A program made the translations under genes and the position numbers. From a virus, in the IMG/VR virus record IMGVR_UViG_3300049046_000087, positions 1 to 40,652 of that record: 40,652 nucleotides of DNA; one strand, written 5' to 3'. The first letter of the stretch is position 1. Each line of letters opens with the position of its first letter. This document shows positions 22,401 through 29,311 of this stretch, piece by piece. The notes beneath the pieces are model-generated. The model did no database searches and had not been told where the DNA came from. It was given only the letters and a program-made list of their open reading frames with translations.

Positions 22401-23929
22401 AGGTCCCCCACTACGCCGCCGCGGCTCTCCACAACAGACTGGGGCGATTTTGTGACTATCTTGCTGTCGGGCGCCTTCCGCGCCGTCATCTCGGACGCGG
22501 TTTCCTTCAGCGTCGTTGGTGTGGCCAACGCGGCTTTGATCTCGGTACCGTTCGGCGCCTGCTCCACAACGGCCGTAACCGGTTCGCCTGTGGCAGCGCG
22601 CGCATCAATGTCCGCCTTGCTGGCTGGCCCAAGTCCGAGGATTTCGTTTTCCCGGCCAGACTTGCTGGCCTCCACGATCGTGCCGGCGTCGATCTTCTCC
22701 GGGTTGAAGTGAAATATCCCGCGGTCCGTCTCGACGCGGCCGAAACCCTCCGGGAGCGGGAGCTCTTTTGTCCCTTTGGGAAACATCTGCACTTCTTGCC
22801 TGCCCTCGACCAACGCAGCCTGCTGCCGCTTCAGCGTGTCGACACTTTCAGGCGTGTTTCTGCCGGTATCCGCAGCGAGCCTACGAGTAGCGCCCAGCGT
22901 CACTTCGCCGAGACCGGGCACCAGTTCGCCGATACCCTCGGCCACAATGTCTTTCACGCTCAGGTCATCCACTCGGCCCTTGGTCGCGAGCTGCTCCGAC
23001 ACTTGCCCCGCAGCTTCGCCAGCCATGCCAAGCCCGGCCTGCTCGGCCAGCTCTTTGCCCACGCTCTTGACCAGCTTTTTCACGCCCTGCTTAGCCGCGG
23101 GTGCGGCCAGGCGCCCACCGATTCCGGCGGACAACGCGTCAAACACTGCCACCGGGATGCCGCGCGCCACACCTCGCTTTCTCGCTTCTGCTTGCACCTC
23201 CGGATCGGCGAAGGCGGACATGAGCGCGTCTCCGTCGCGAATATCAATTTTGCGGTCCCGCGCCACATCGAGCCAAGTCGACGCGTACTCAGAGCCGAAT
23301 GATCCCATGCCCGCACCCAGCGCTGTGCCAGCGGGCCCGGCGCCAGATCCAAGAGCGGCAAGCGCCAGCGCCGGCGCGCTGCCCACCATGCCTTCGGTGG
23401 CGATATTCAGCGGCACCTCAACGGGATTTTTGAGGAACTCGACGAACGCCTGCCCGCCCTTCGCGTCCTGGTATTTCTGGTAATCGTCAGAAACTGGAAT
23501 CTTCTCGGCGGCAGCGTTCGACTCTGCAGCGCGCGTGAGCGCATTTTTCACGGATCCTTGCATGCCTTCCGCGCGTTCGCGCAGTCCGCGAGCTGTCTTC
23601 CGGGCCCGCTCGGCCCACGCGGCGCGATTCTCCGGAGACCACGACGGCTGCAACTGATCGATCGTATCCGCCTGCTTTTCGAGCCGCTCGGCGTCGGTCA
23701 GGTAGTCATCACGGCGCCCACCCGCGCCAACCGCGCTGGCCACATTGACGGTGGACAGCGCACTGTGCCCAGCACGGCGCGCCGTGTTCACCAGCCCTTT
23801 GACGGCGCCGATGTCCTCAAATTCGGAATACGGATTCGGCGCGGAGTCCTTCTCCTCGCCTTCCCATCCAAAGTTTGAATACGGGTTTCCTTGCTCTTCG
23901 ACGCCGAACTGCTCGTAGGGGTTTTTCAC
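16406..23929 (-). CDS. Giant internal virion/ejection protein with zincin and nuclease-like domains
   Basis: A 2,507-residue protein, probably packed in the capsid and injected with the DNA. The N-terminus repeats NPYEQFG, NPYSNFG and NPYSEFE (residues 3, 15, 32). Then come a hydrophobic Gly/Ala-rich stretch (about 185-215), a long Gln/Ala/Glu coiled coil (about 500-670), and a zinc-peptidase-like domain with H880-E-V-A-H884 and later Glu 937 or 941. Residues 1030-1190 resemble the 'large polyvalent protein' nuclease-like domain (SLAHGFQHMG, IYRVKLTVNEL). Further regions are helical, with a hydrophobic segment near 2130-2163 that could span a membrane. GTG 23929 overlaps the previous stop as GTGA. 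Domain calls in the centre are by pattern only. Confidence 0.8.
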   Translation of the reverse strand: MKNPYEQFGVEEQGNPYSNFGWEGEEKDSAPNPYSEFEDIGAVKGLVNTARRAGHSALSTVNVASAVGAGGRRDDYLTDAERLEKQADTIDQLQPSWSPENRAAWAERARKTARGLRERAEGMQGSVKNALTRAAESNAAAEKIPVSDDYQKYQDAKGGQAFVEFLKNPVEVPLNIATEGMVGSAPALALAALGSGAGPAGTALGAGMGSFGSEYASTWLDVARDRKIDIRDGDALMSAFADPEVQAEARKRGVARGIPVAVFDALSAGIGGRLAAPAAKQGVKKLVKSVGKELAEQAGLGMAGEAAGQVSEQLATKGRVDDLSVKDIVAEGIGELVPGLGEVTLGATRRLAADTGRNTPESVDTLKRQQAALVEGRQEVQMFPKGTKELPLPEGFGRVETDRGIFHFNPEKIDAGTIVEASKSGRENEILGLGPASKADIDARAATGEPVTAVVEQAPNGTEIKAALATPTTLKETASEMTARKAPDSKIVTKSPQSVVESRGGVVGDLLQADKQQQSQRAEAEARERAEREARQQELAQKRGRFDETMQAAVKLAKDPQRSFAAVQGALESAKFYADDNSLGLSQEQREIALRAVKVLQNMANQMAPAENARREKLAAARANLEAQQAAVQQAKIAADKKSVAAAEAAGIGASGGIDYARLSEQQLAQRAQAGDRRAEREMDRRVMVGDEPSTAESLIDVLAELKLPATDPKFGGELAQLKEEMKPAQRMRFIDTQRGSLDRLAETLRDRGFSQIQTPDDVIKWAGIALRGKPVWSQGGSPQQVDFAAGSQQQGAAPSPAPAPAPVNLQREQGLLQAAASELSKHYDLVIGEISRELRSRGYQGEIPEGAEAAVGHGAIVIDSGAYRNRETGVARLAHEVAHLYLNALPKQTVDTLKAMHRAEVMHKTGPLFDQHRNLRTDLRFVTDLNERGFGEWFAERVRLINQQWAEGRVNRAEKPLLVRLAADIRDMLRRVFARISRRQGISPESALFEQGFRKFWQSGGTYSPNREAVAFASQPAPAPKPERTFQITPELAAKQVAVVALPERPASGRNPSEVRAAVIEAMRDKFNVPVKNEDTGAQIAFNKASLAHGFQHMGPQNVYAALALPELLRSAVHIAKEADKRNRPQVRAVHRFAAALSIGPRIYRVKLTVNELPDGRLLYDHSATEIDAPGGTNLRGRTGEDSALVHRPAPGAIITLGDLFGGVKPGAQVQFAARKNKKPPGGSLPAGLNEQARNGPSPGESYGRLGAEFDAAVAEADRARTELESLRESQEPDVEEQGKRLQQTLRNAERRAKQLAKQMDALRAAEAPKTKIPNAAEIIAASAKVEALPQVDRKAALVEELNKAETSGRQMRAKDSLQSEVDAAWHEKRAAQLRQTLDREFPGWNESGHATPPGKPPVPPIVTEGANPEDSEPSPFAQPDVPMPVRPALARKVMFQTAVTPSAIHGAWEKVRNVLTGIRGPLPELPTFPAAAWNATDRFIRQFGASFYNRAKEGYRAFKSIGDHVQKTAEMKVAAITKKLLEVEKFDANKYARAQKIQESIRKARAEGRTPSAQQLATFEALASEAESHPYVLFQNLVLFLDLNWRQQNLKDSEGKPIRLPYNLNPAEVEAELDRLSGMLEASPHRDLIASALKQHMALVKEVADDLKSRDLMAGDELANPFYFPHVTLEARKGDKIVQRELRIEKVRPSTEADFRGYLIDPVGSDKPIETDYVRAMYYHLVQVGAHNARADIVRKNFRVYDVRAEVEKRARELSKERGYSVSWEAAFHEEYGPNGYVLYGTDSQDAFPTVTVDRERLAQRLGVMLTSEDLQKQLHDLGLRGIRLLPEDLKETMQLGGKEVWILPAKVAEALRGISEREDLRNGALDVAVKAALGYWKKWKLFTPHNHIRYEYGNISADLEKIFSADPATFKQFIPSARELVAFWKGAAPGPDLQAALKEGVLNAITAQEMKALPQMPNFAEFETRGKKAWNEFKAGVSAPMMNLTRLFMDGGVAGRVTSVEQSALREAITRYAKFKADLERIRSGSRPEYAGAYWRDVEAIQDSEPGANDADVRKAAAISKATFGDYADISVLGSTLRDKFIPFYSWLEVNFKYHANLLRNLRDMTIAGEKSRAEALEAGTRAAAVFASGFTARAAGAIVLRLALPYIAVAIWNNSMHKDVEDELSEEDKRRFHLILGRDSEGKAQVMYAPLALMDVMKWFSGPEFVRVSTAWMRGQMDFPTAVATWRDRLLPDLANNTFGQAGPLVQIPAALFFKKRIFPDVTQPGKIPAYDMRRTILSMLTDEFTADVVERTVNRDYYAPKDFGTWAQQLILQVRQRDAESWAYYSIRDKAADFLEAKTGDSAARTDRDKKNEEVLRNFRKAVYRGDVEAAMHFYKRALDYGYTSENFASSVRGQDPLGALKKKDGLRREFVQSLSEFDREQLRKAFIYYDKMNSIRGREKLLFPSERWGKAGLRSYQERPRFKYLQGLFEASQQQSEEERRRRADRALQQSLAPSRR

Positions 23930-24615
23930 TTCAGGTACTCTTCAGGATCGACGCCGTAAAACGCTTTGAACTGCTCCGCGGTCTGCGGATTTTTCCGCAG
24001 GTACTGTATCGCCGAAAGCGGCACGTTCTTTTTTGCGGCAAGCTTCGCTCCGGGGTTCATCGTTTCGGCCGCGGCCGGCGCCGCAGCCGGGCCACCCGCC
24101 ATCGGCTGCACGACCTTTCGGCCGACAAGATTCCCCTCCGGGTCGTACTCCAGAGTTTCGCGAGGAGATTGGCGGCCGGCCGAGTAATACTCCGACTGCG
24201 AATTCAACACCTTGTTGTGCGGGTTCTCCGGATCCATCTCCCAAGCGAGTTTCTTTCCGCCAAAGAGCACACCAGCATCGGAGGCGCGCTGGTGCGTGTC
24301 GGCGTTCTGCTTCGCAATGGCGCGATCCGCCGCCGATTCCGTCGACCGGAAGCCCCGGTCTTTCTCACTTTCGCCGGAGCGCCAGCCGCGGTCTTTGTCG
24401 CCTTCGCCGGACCGCCAGTTTTGTTCCGCCATCAGCTTTTTCATGTCGTGGTCCATCTGCAGCGCATCGCGCGTCCGCTGCAGTTCCTGCGATTTTTGGA
24501 ACTGCTCCTTGTCCATCGCCATCCGCGCCTCCTCGATCTTACGGCGTTTGCCGTTGTCGCGAATGCGCGAACCGAGTTCCAAACCTGAAGTAAAACCGTC
24601 TCCAATGCCTGCCAT
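23926..24615 (-). CDS. Internal virion protein (229 aa)
   Basis: A 229-residue protein. It has a Met/Lys/Gln-rich helix (25-65) followed by three near-copies of an 11-residue unit (WRSGEGDKDRG, WRSGESEKDRG, FRSTESAADRA). A Gly/Pro/Ala linker and a C-terminal helical part (IQYLRKNPQTAEQFKAFYGV) follow. A GGAG ribosome binding site lies 9 bases before ATG 24615. Its place between two ejection proteins suggests it is one of the set injected into the cell, like the T7 gp14-16 or P22 gp7/16/20 groups; no sequence match to those is claimed. Confidence 0.65.
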   Translation of the reverse strand: MAGIGDGFTSGLELGSRIRDNGKRRKIEEARMAMDKEQFQKSQELQRTRDALQMDHDMKKLMAEQNWRSGEGDKDRGWRSGESEKDRGFRSTESAADRAIAKQNADTHQRASDAGVLFGGKKLAWEMDPENPHNKVLNSQSEYYSAGRQSPRETLEYDPEGNLVGRKVVQPMAGGPAAAPAAAETMNPGAKLAAKKNVPLSAIQYLRKNPQTAEQFKAFYGVDPEEYLK

Positions 24616-24636
24616 GGTAGTGTCTCCGTTTTTTGG

Positions 24637-26589
24637 TTACATCATCATTCCCGCGGCGGCGCCGGCAGCGCTGCCGGCGAGCTGCATCCATTGATTCTGA
24701 TTGTCCGCCTTTAGCTGCTGGTTCTGCTGGTAGATCTGGCTCTGAGAGCCGTAAATCTGCCCCGCGGCGGTCGACGGATCTGCGGTACCGGGCCCGGACT
24801 TGTAGCCGATGTTATTGAAACCCACGGAGCCCTGCTGCGCGGAAGCGAGGCTGCCAAATTGATTCGTGATGGGCTGCCCGAGAATGAAACTCGAAGCGTT
24901 TGCCAGTTTCTGCTGCTCGCGGCCGTAATTCTCGTTTCGAGTGGTCCGGTTCTCGTTGACCTGCTGGCCGCGGAGGGTCGCCTCCGTGCCGATCTTGGTC
25001 AGGTTGTTTTGGAAGTTCTGCTGATCCTGCGCGACATCCGAACTCACCAGACCCGACAACAGACCAAAGCGGGAAGCCGCGGCGTTGAGGTTCGATATGT
25101 CCGCACCCTGCAACAAGCCGAAGCGCTGGTTGACGTCATCACGACGTGCCGAGTCATTGTACCGGGTGTTATCCGTCACACGGCCCGCGACGTCGCCCAC
25201 GGCGCCCAGCCGGGTTGCCGCCTGACTCTGCTTCTGTCCAAAATCCTGGCCTTGCAACTGCGCCAGAAGTTCGTCGTTGGACATCGAACGGTCAAAAGCC
25301 GTCGTATCCAGATTTTGGAGCGTACCGAGTCGCTGCGCGACCGCGCTGCGCTCTTCGTCCCGCAGGGACTGATTTTGACCGAACGCTTTTCCCTGCACGT
25401 CCAAGAGCTGCTGTAGCCGCTGCGCCTTGCGCGCCTCGGCAGCTTTGCCCAGCTCCATCGCTTCCACGAGCGTGGCCGAGTCTCCCAACACATTGCCGCG
25501 TGCCGCCTGCGAGGCGCGCACATCCTGCATGATCTGGTTTTTCGTTTCCGGATCCAGTTGGCCACCCAGCTTGTACTCGTCGACTGCCTGCTGCAGCCCC
25601 ATGTTTAGAGCCGCGTTGCTCGGGTCGTTAACCTCGCCCGTGAGCCGTCTGTCCGCCTCACTCGCAAGTTCGCCCAAACGCCCGTTGCCCCGGCCGGAGG
25701 CGCGGGAATAAATATCGCCAAGCCGCACGTCGCCGCCGGTTGGCGTAAGCCGGTCAACTTCCGAGGCGTACTTCATCAGCACCGGATCGAAAGCGGAGCG
25801 CCCTTGCAGGCGCGTGGCCGCGTCGATTTCGCCGGTGCGATCCCTCGGCATCGAAAGCTGCGTCTTGGCCTCGTCGAAGAGCGAACCAAACCGGGCATCC
25901 TTTCCAGGCGCGTTGATCCCGGCGGTTTGGTCCGCGAGTTTTCCGAACGATTCATCCGCCGCGACCCTTTCGGCCGGCGTATTCAGATCGTTCATCACCT
26001 TCTGCGTGAGATCCTGGCGCGCCTGATACGCCAAAGGATCTGCGCCGCGGATCTCGCGCGCGGTCTGAAGCGCAGCCATTTCGCCGCGTGTCAGTTTCTT
26101 GCCGGTCTCCGGATCAGTCACCAGCTCCTGGCGCAAGTCCAACTGCCCGCGCTGCACGCGGTCGTTTGTTTCAACGGCCAAGTTCGCAGCCTGCTGCGCA
26201 TACGCCAAATCACCACCCGCGCGGCGGTAAGTGTCCATCTCGGACGGATCCCGTCCGGACCACTGCAGCCATTGTTCAACGAACGTCTGCGGGTCGCGCG
26301 CCTTTAAGATCGTGCCATCCCCGCGGTCGTACCCGTTGTTGCGCTGCTCCTCGAGCCAGCCGGCCTTCGCCTCGGGATTATCCTTAAAAAACTTGTCGGC
26401 ATCAAAGCCGCCGCGGAAATCCGCCGTTTTTGTCTCGCCGGTTCTCGGGTCTTGGTACGTGACGACGTCGCCAAAACGGGAGGCCTGCTCAATCCGCGCG
26501 CGATCGGGCAGCGTAGCGAAGTCCGAGTAAACCGCCTCTTGGTTAGCTTTGCCGTAGTCCGGCGCCTCAACATCTGGTGGTGAGCCCAT
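24637..26589 (-). CDS. Internal virion/ejection protein (650 aa)
   Basis: A 650-residue, Gln/Ala/Asn/Asp-rich helical protein. The N-terminus is Pro/Asp-rich; the middle has several RxGxL/FGLLQG-type short repeats (QRFGLLQGADISNLNAAASR, FGLLSGLVS). The C-terminus (QLAGSAAGAAAGMMM) is a short hydrophobic Gly/Ala segment as in proteins that insert into membranes. ATG 26589 overlaps the GNAT-like gene by 23 bases. By place and composition it belongs to the proteins that leave the capsid with the DNA. Confidence 0.7.
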   Translation of the reverse strand: MGSPPDVEAPDYGKANQEAVYSDFATLPDRARIEQASRFGDVVTYQDPRTGETKTADFRGGFDADKFFKDNPEAKAGWLEEQRNNGYDRGDGTILKARDPQTFVEQWLQWSGRDPSEMDTYRRAGGDLAYAQQAANLAVETNDRVQRGQLDLRQELVTDPETGKKLTRGEMAALQTAREIRGADPLAYQARQDLTQKVMNDLNTPAERVAADESFGKLADQTAGINAPGKDARFGSLFDEAKTQLSMPRDRTGEIDAATRLQGRSAFDPVLMKYASEVDRLTPTGGDVRLGDIYSRASGRGNGRLGELASEADRRLTGEVNDPSNAALNMGLQQAVDEYKLGGQLDPETKNQIMQDVRASQAARGNVLGDSATLVEAMELGKAAEARKAQRLQQLLDVQGKAFGQNQSLRDEERSAVAQRLGTLQNLDTTAFDRSMSNDELLAQLQGQDFGQKQSQAATRLGAVGDVAGRVTDNTRYNDSARRDDVNQRFGLLQGADISNLNAAASRFGLLSGLVSSDVAQDQQNFQNNLTKIGTEATLRGQQVNENRTTRNENYGREQQKLANASSFILGQPITNQFGSLASAQQGSVGFNNIGYKSGPGTADPSTAAGQIYGSQSQIYQQNQQLKADNQNQWMQLAGSAAGAAAGMMM

Positions 26590-27001
26590 GGCTTGTAGGA
26601 TTCTGCGTTAAACGTTCCACGACGGAGAACGGCAGCATCCGGAGCTCGCCAGCCCGAGAGAAAACACGGCCTGCAAACGCGTCGCGTCGTCCGAAACGTT
26701 GCATTGCCTGCGTGAGCAACACCCCGATTCCCGCAGGGTGCAAGCTCACGATGTTTTCCACCCAAATTACTTTGCCCGCGTCCTCGTCGTGCGCCCACGG
26801 CTCTTCAAGAGCCTGCGCGATCGACTGCACGCAGCGGGCCATCGCAATGGCCACAAGCTTCCCGTCCACGCGCATGACGCCAAGTCCTGCCACATGCGCG
26901 TACCAATCCACCATCTTGACGAGCGGCTCGCGGCGCGTGTAGCGGAGCGCCCTCAAGTGACGCTTGGCAAACGCGGCAAGCTGTATGTTCGACGGCTTCA
27001 C
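26567..27001 (-). CDS. GNAT-like (acyltransferase-fold) virion-region protein
   Basis: A 144-residue protein. It has the rough order of a GNAT fold: a strand with GLGVMRVDGKLVAIAMAR, then KVIWVENIVSLHPAGIGVLL as the core strand and helix leading to an Ala/Gln-rich helix (TQAMQRFGRRD), with later strands. The acetyl-CoA P-loop is only partly conserved, so it may have lost catalysis. Similar small GNAT-like genes are common between tail hub and ejection genes of podoviruses. GTG 27001 overlaps the tail gene stop as GTGA. Confidence 0.6.
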   Translation of the reverse strand: MKPSNIQLAAFAKRHLRALRYTRREPLVKMVDWYAHVAGLGVMRVDGKLVAIAMARCVQSIAQALEEPWAHDEDAGKVIWVENIVSLHPAGIGVLLTQAMQRFGRRDAFAGRVFSRAGELRMLPFSVVERLTQNPTSHGLTTRC

Positions 27002-28644
27002 AGAACATTGACTGTTTCCACAAATGCAGCCGCCATCACTTCTCGCAGGCGAATCTTTCCCTTCTTCGAAACAACCTGAATCTGCAGCTCATTGAATTTC
27101 GGAAACTTCATGAGCAGCCATTTTCGGCGGTAGATATTTTGCGAGGAAAACTTGAGCGGGAGCTTAAACGGGAACTTCGGCTGATTGCTGCCGCTGAAAC
27201 CCATTTCGACACACCGGTCGCCCCCCAGCGCAATTTTGGGGTAACTGACTGCCGCGTCCGGAACCAAGCACACCGTCAGGTCCGAAGACGTGCACTTATC
27301 GAACTCCACCCAAAGGCAGAACGGCTGCTTACGGTTCTCTTTTTCGCCAAACTCAAACGCCCGCAGCAGCACCCAGGATTCAATATCCTGGCTCGTCGCG
27401 GACGTTAGGTCGTCTTTGTCGTAGGTATCATCGAGTCGATGGAGCCGGCCGCACGTATCACCGATGATCGTTTCCTGCGTTCCCGAAAAGTACGTGGTGG
27501 CACCGGCGGAAAACCCGCTAAACGTGGCCGTGGTTCCGGTGTCGATCGATAGGTCCCCGAGTGGGATTTTCCACTCAGGCATCCACCGCTTGGTAATGAG
27601 GTGAAACGCAACCGCGTAGTTGCAATACGTGCTGGAATCGAGAGGCAGAAATAGCACGTAGTAGTTTTTCCACACTACACCGAACGCGACATCCGGCGCA
27701 GCTGTCCAGTTGATCCGGTCAATGACCGGCTGAATCGGAGCCGACAGCGTCGCAGTCGCGTTGATCGCGTCCGTGGTGCTGAGTCCGCCCAAGCTAACGA
27801 CGCCGTATCGGCTGAGGAAATACACATCCTGCCCAGCCTGCACCGCGGTTTTTCCGGCCGCACAGCCGACCTTGTCGGAAATCTTGCGAATGGTCCAATT
27901 TGCCGAGCTGGACTCTGTCGTATCGACAGACCATGCGCTGCCCTCTTTTAAAACGAGGAGATTGCTGTCCTGGCCGGAGATCAGCCGGCGAATCGAATCA
28001 CCGCCGCCTGTGCCAACTCGGATAGACTGAAGTTTCACCCAGTCTGCCGCGGTACTGGCCGCCAATATCCCGGACGGATAGATGACGTCCGAGTCTTTGG
28101 CGACCGCGAAAAGCCGGAACCGGTGCGCCTCGAGAATGGCAAAGCCCGGCATGGCGCTTGCGTCGCTGAACGTTGTCACGCTGCCGTGCGACCATCCGGC
28201 GCTGTTGCTCGAAAAGCGCAGCGTCGTGCCGTCCGTGTAGAACATTTTATCGACGAGCTGCGCAAAGGTCACATCTGCCGTGGCGCTGAGTGAGACTCCG
28301 CTGACCACCGCATTCACCGCGGAGACTCCCGCGCCCTGGATCTCGTACAGCCGGCCATTGCGTGCCGCCAGTGTGCGCTCGAAGTTCGGGATGTCGTAAT
28401 ACCCCAGGCCCTGCACGCGGTAGGTTCCCGCGTTTAAAGGCAGCGTATTTAGCGCGGAGTTAAACCGCCAGCCCGGGCGCGTATCGGCCAAAAGGTTTAC
28501 GTCACAGACGATGTTAGAACCGCCCGCGAGCATTCCGGGCGGCAGCTCTGCCGCCTTCTGGGCGTTGTCATACCCGACAAAGCCGCGCTCCCGCTCTTTC
28601 TGCGGCTCTTCGTCTATCGCGTCGTTCTGAAGGCGTAGTGACAT
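26998..28644 (-). CDS. Tail hub/stabilisation protein (beta-propeller type)
   Basis: A 548-residue protein from ATG 28644 (MSLRLQND). It is rich in beta strands with recurring blocks ending in Trp or Tyr and small residues (e.g. LVDKMFYTDGTTLRFSS, LFAVAKDSDVIYPSGI, GCAAGKTAVQAGQDVYFLS, VAFHLITKRWMPEW), as in the propeller-like tail proteins of podoviruses. It follows the adaptor-like gene by 2 bases. The C-terminal 100 residues form a separate beta domain. It likely closes or extends the tail tube below the adaptor. Confidence 0.7.
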   Translation of the reverse strand: MSLRLQNDAIDEEPQKERERGFVGYDNAQKAAELPPGMLAGGSNIVCDVNLLADTRPGWRFNSALNTLPLNAGTYRVQGLGYYDIPNFERTLAARNGRLYEIQGAGVSAVNAVVSGVSLSATADVTFAQLVDKMFYTDGTTLRFSSNSAGWSHGSVTTFSDASAMPGFAILEAHRFRLFAVAKDSDVIYPSGILAASTAADWVKLQSIRVGTGGGDSIRRLISGQDSNLLVLKEGSAWSVDTTESSSANWTIRKISDKVGCAAGKTAVQAGQDVYFLSRYGVVSLGGLSTTDAINATATLSAPIQPVIDRINWTAAPDVAFGVVWKNYYVLFLPLDSSTYCNYAVAFHLITKRWMPEWKIPLGDLSIDTGTTATFSGFSAGATTYFSGTQETIIGDTCGRLHRLDDTYDKDDLTSATSQDIESWVLLRAFEFGEKENRKQPFCLWVEFDKCTSSDLTVCLVPDAAVSYPKIALGGDRCVEMGFSGSNQPKFPFKLPLKFSSQNIYRRKWLLMKFPKFNELQIQVVSKKGKIRLREVMAAAFVETVNVL

Positions 28645-28646
28645 TA

Positions 28647-29297
28647 TCAATACTCCCAGTTCCACTCTGGCGGTTCCACGTTCGGAATGATCTTGGCGAC
28701 GGCGCCGGTTTGCACCGTCTCAAGATTCTTCATCGCCTCGAGTAGGCCCATCGCCTCTTGGAACTTTATCTGTGCGCGCGAACCCTGGCGGGCCCACTGG
28801 TACAGATCCCCCAGCGTGTACGCGATCAGGCATTGATCCACGCCATCGAGAGTCGGCGAGTCCGAGTCATTCACGAGCGGCGTGCACTTCGCCTTGCAGA
28901 TCAAAAGTAGCGTGCAATTGGCGAGCGGCGGCCGGTGCAAGCGGATCCGGGCGTTGCCGGACGAGTCGCTCGGCTCCGGCATAAACGCCACGGCATCCCC
29001 GGAGGTATCGGCGCCGGCGGGATCCAGCGCCATTTGCGCGAGATCATCGCTCGGCATCAGCTCTCGCTGCCCGTCGATTCTCACGGCCAAGACCTTTTGC
29101 ACGTCGCTGTCCATCGTCACCACCTGCGTGCCCGCCGTGACGCTCATTGTCTTACGCACGCGCGACTGGCGCCAGATCAGGGCATCCCAGATCATTTTCC
29201 AGCGGAGCCTGGCGAACTCCTTGGCCTGGGTTTTCGTTGTCGCATCGGGAAATCCGAGGGACGCGGCGCAATAGTCTGAGATTTCGAGGAGAGTCAC
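28647..29297 (-). CDS. Head-to-tail adaptor-like protein
   Basis: A 216-residue protein starting at GTG 29297, with an AAAGGA ribosome binding site 4 bases before. The N-terminal helices (TLLEISDYCAASLGF and FARLRWKMIWDALIW), the strand-rich middle and the helical end near TLGDLYQWARQGSRAQIKFQ fit the tail-tube/adaptor proteins of short-tailed phages (gp4/gp11-like). The following tail hub gene begins 2 bases on. Family-level match is by pattern only. Confidence 0.7.
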   Translation of the reverse strand: MTLLEISDYCAASLGFPDATTKTQAKEFARLRWKMIWDALIWRQSRVRKTMSVTAGTQVVTMDSDVQKVLAVRIDGQRELMPSDDLAQMALDPAGADTSGDAVAFMPEPSDSSGNARIRLHRPPLANCTLLLICKAKCTPLVNDSDSPTLDGVDQCLIAYTLGDLYQWARQGSRAQIKFQEAMGLLEAMKNLETVQTGAVAKIIPNVEPPEWNWEY

Positions 29298-29311
29298 GGG
29301 ATCCTTTCGAG

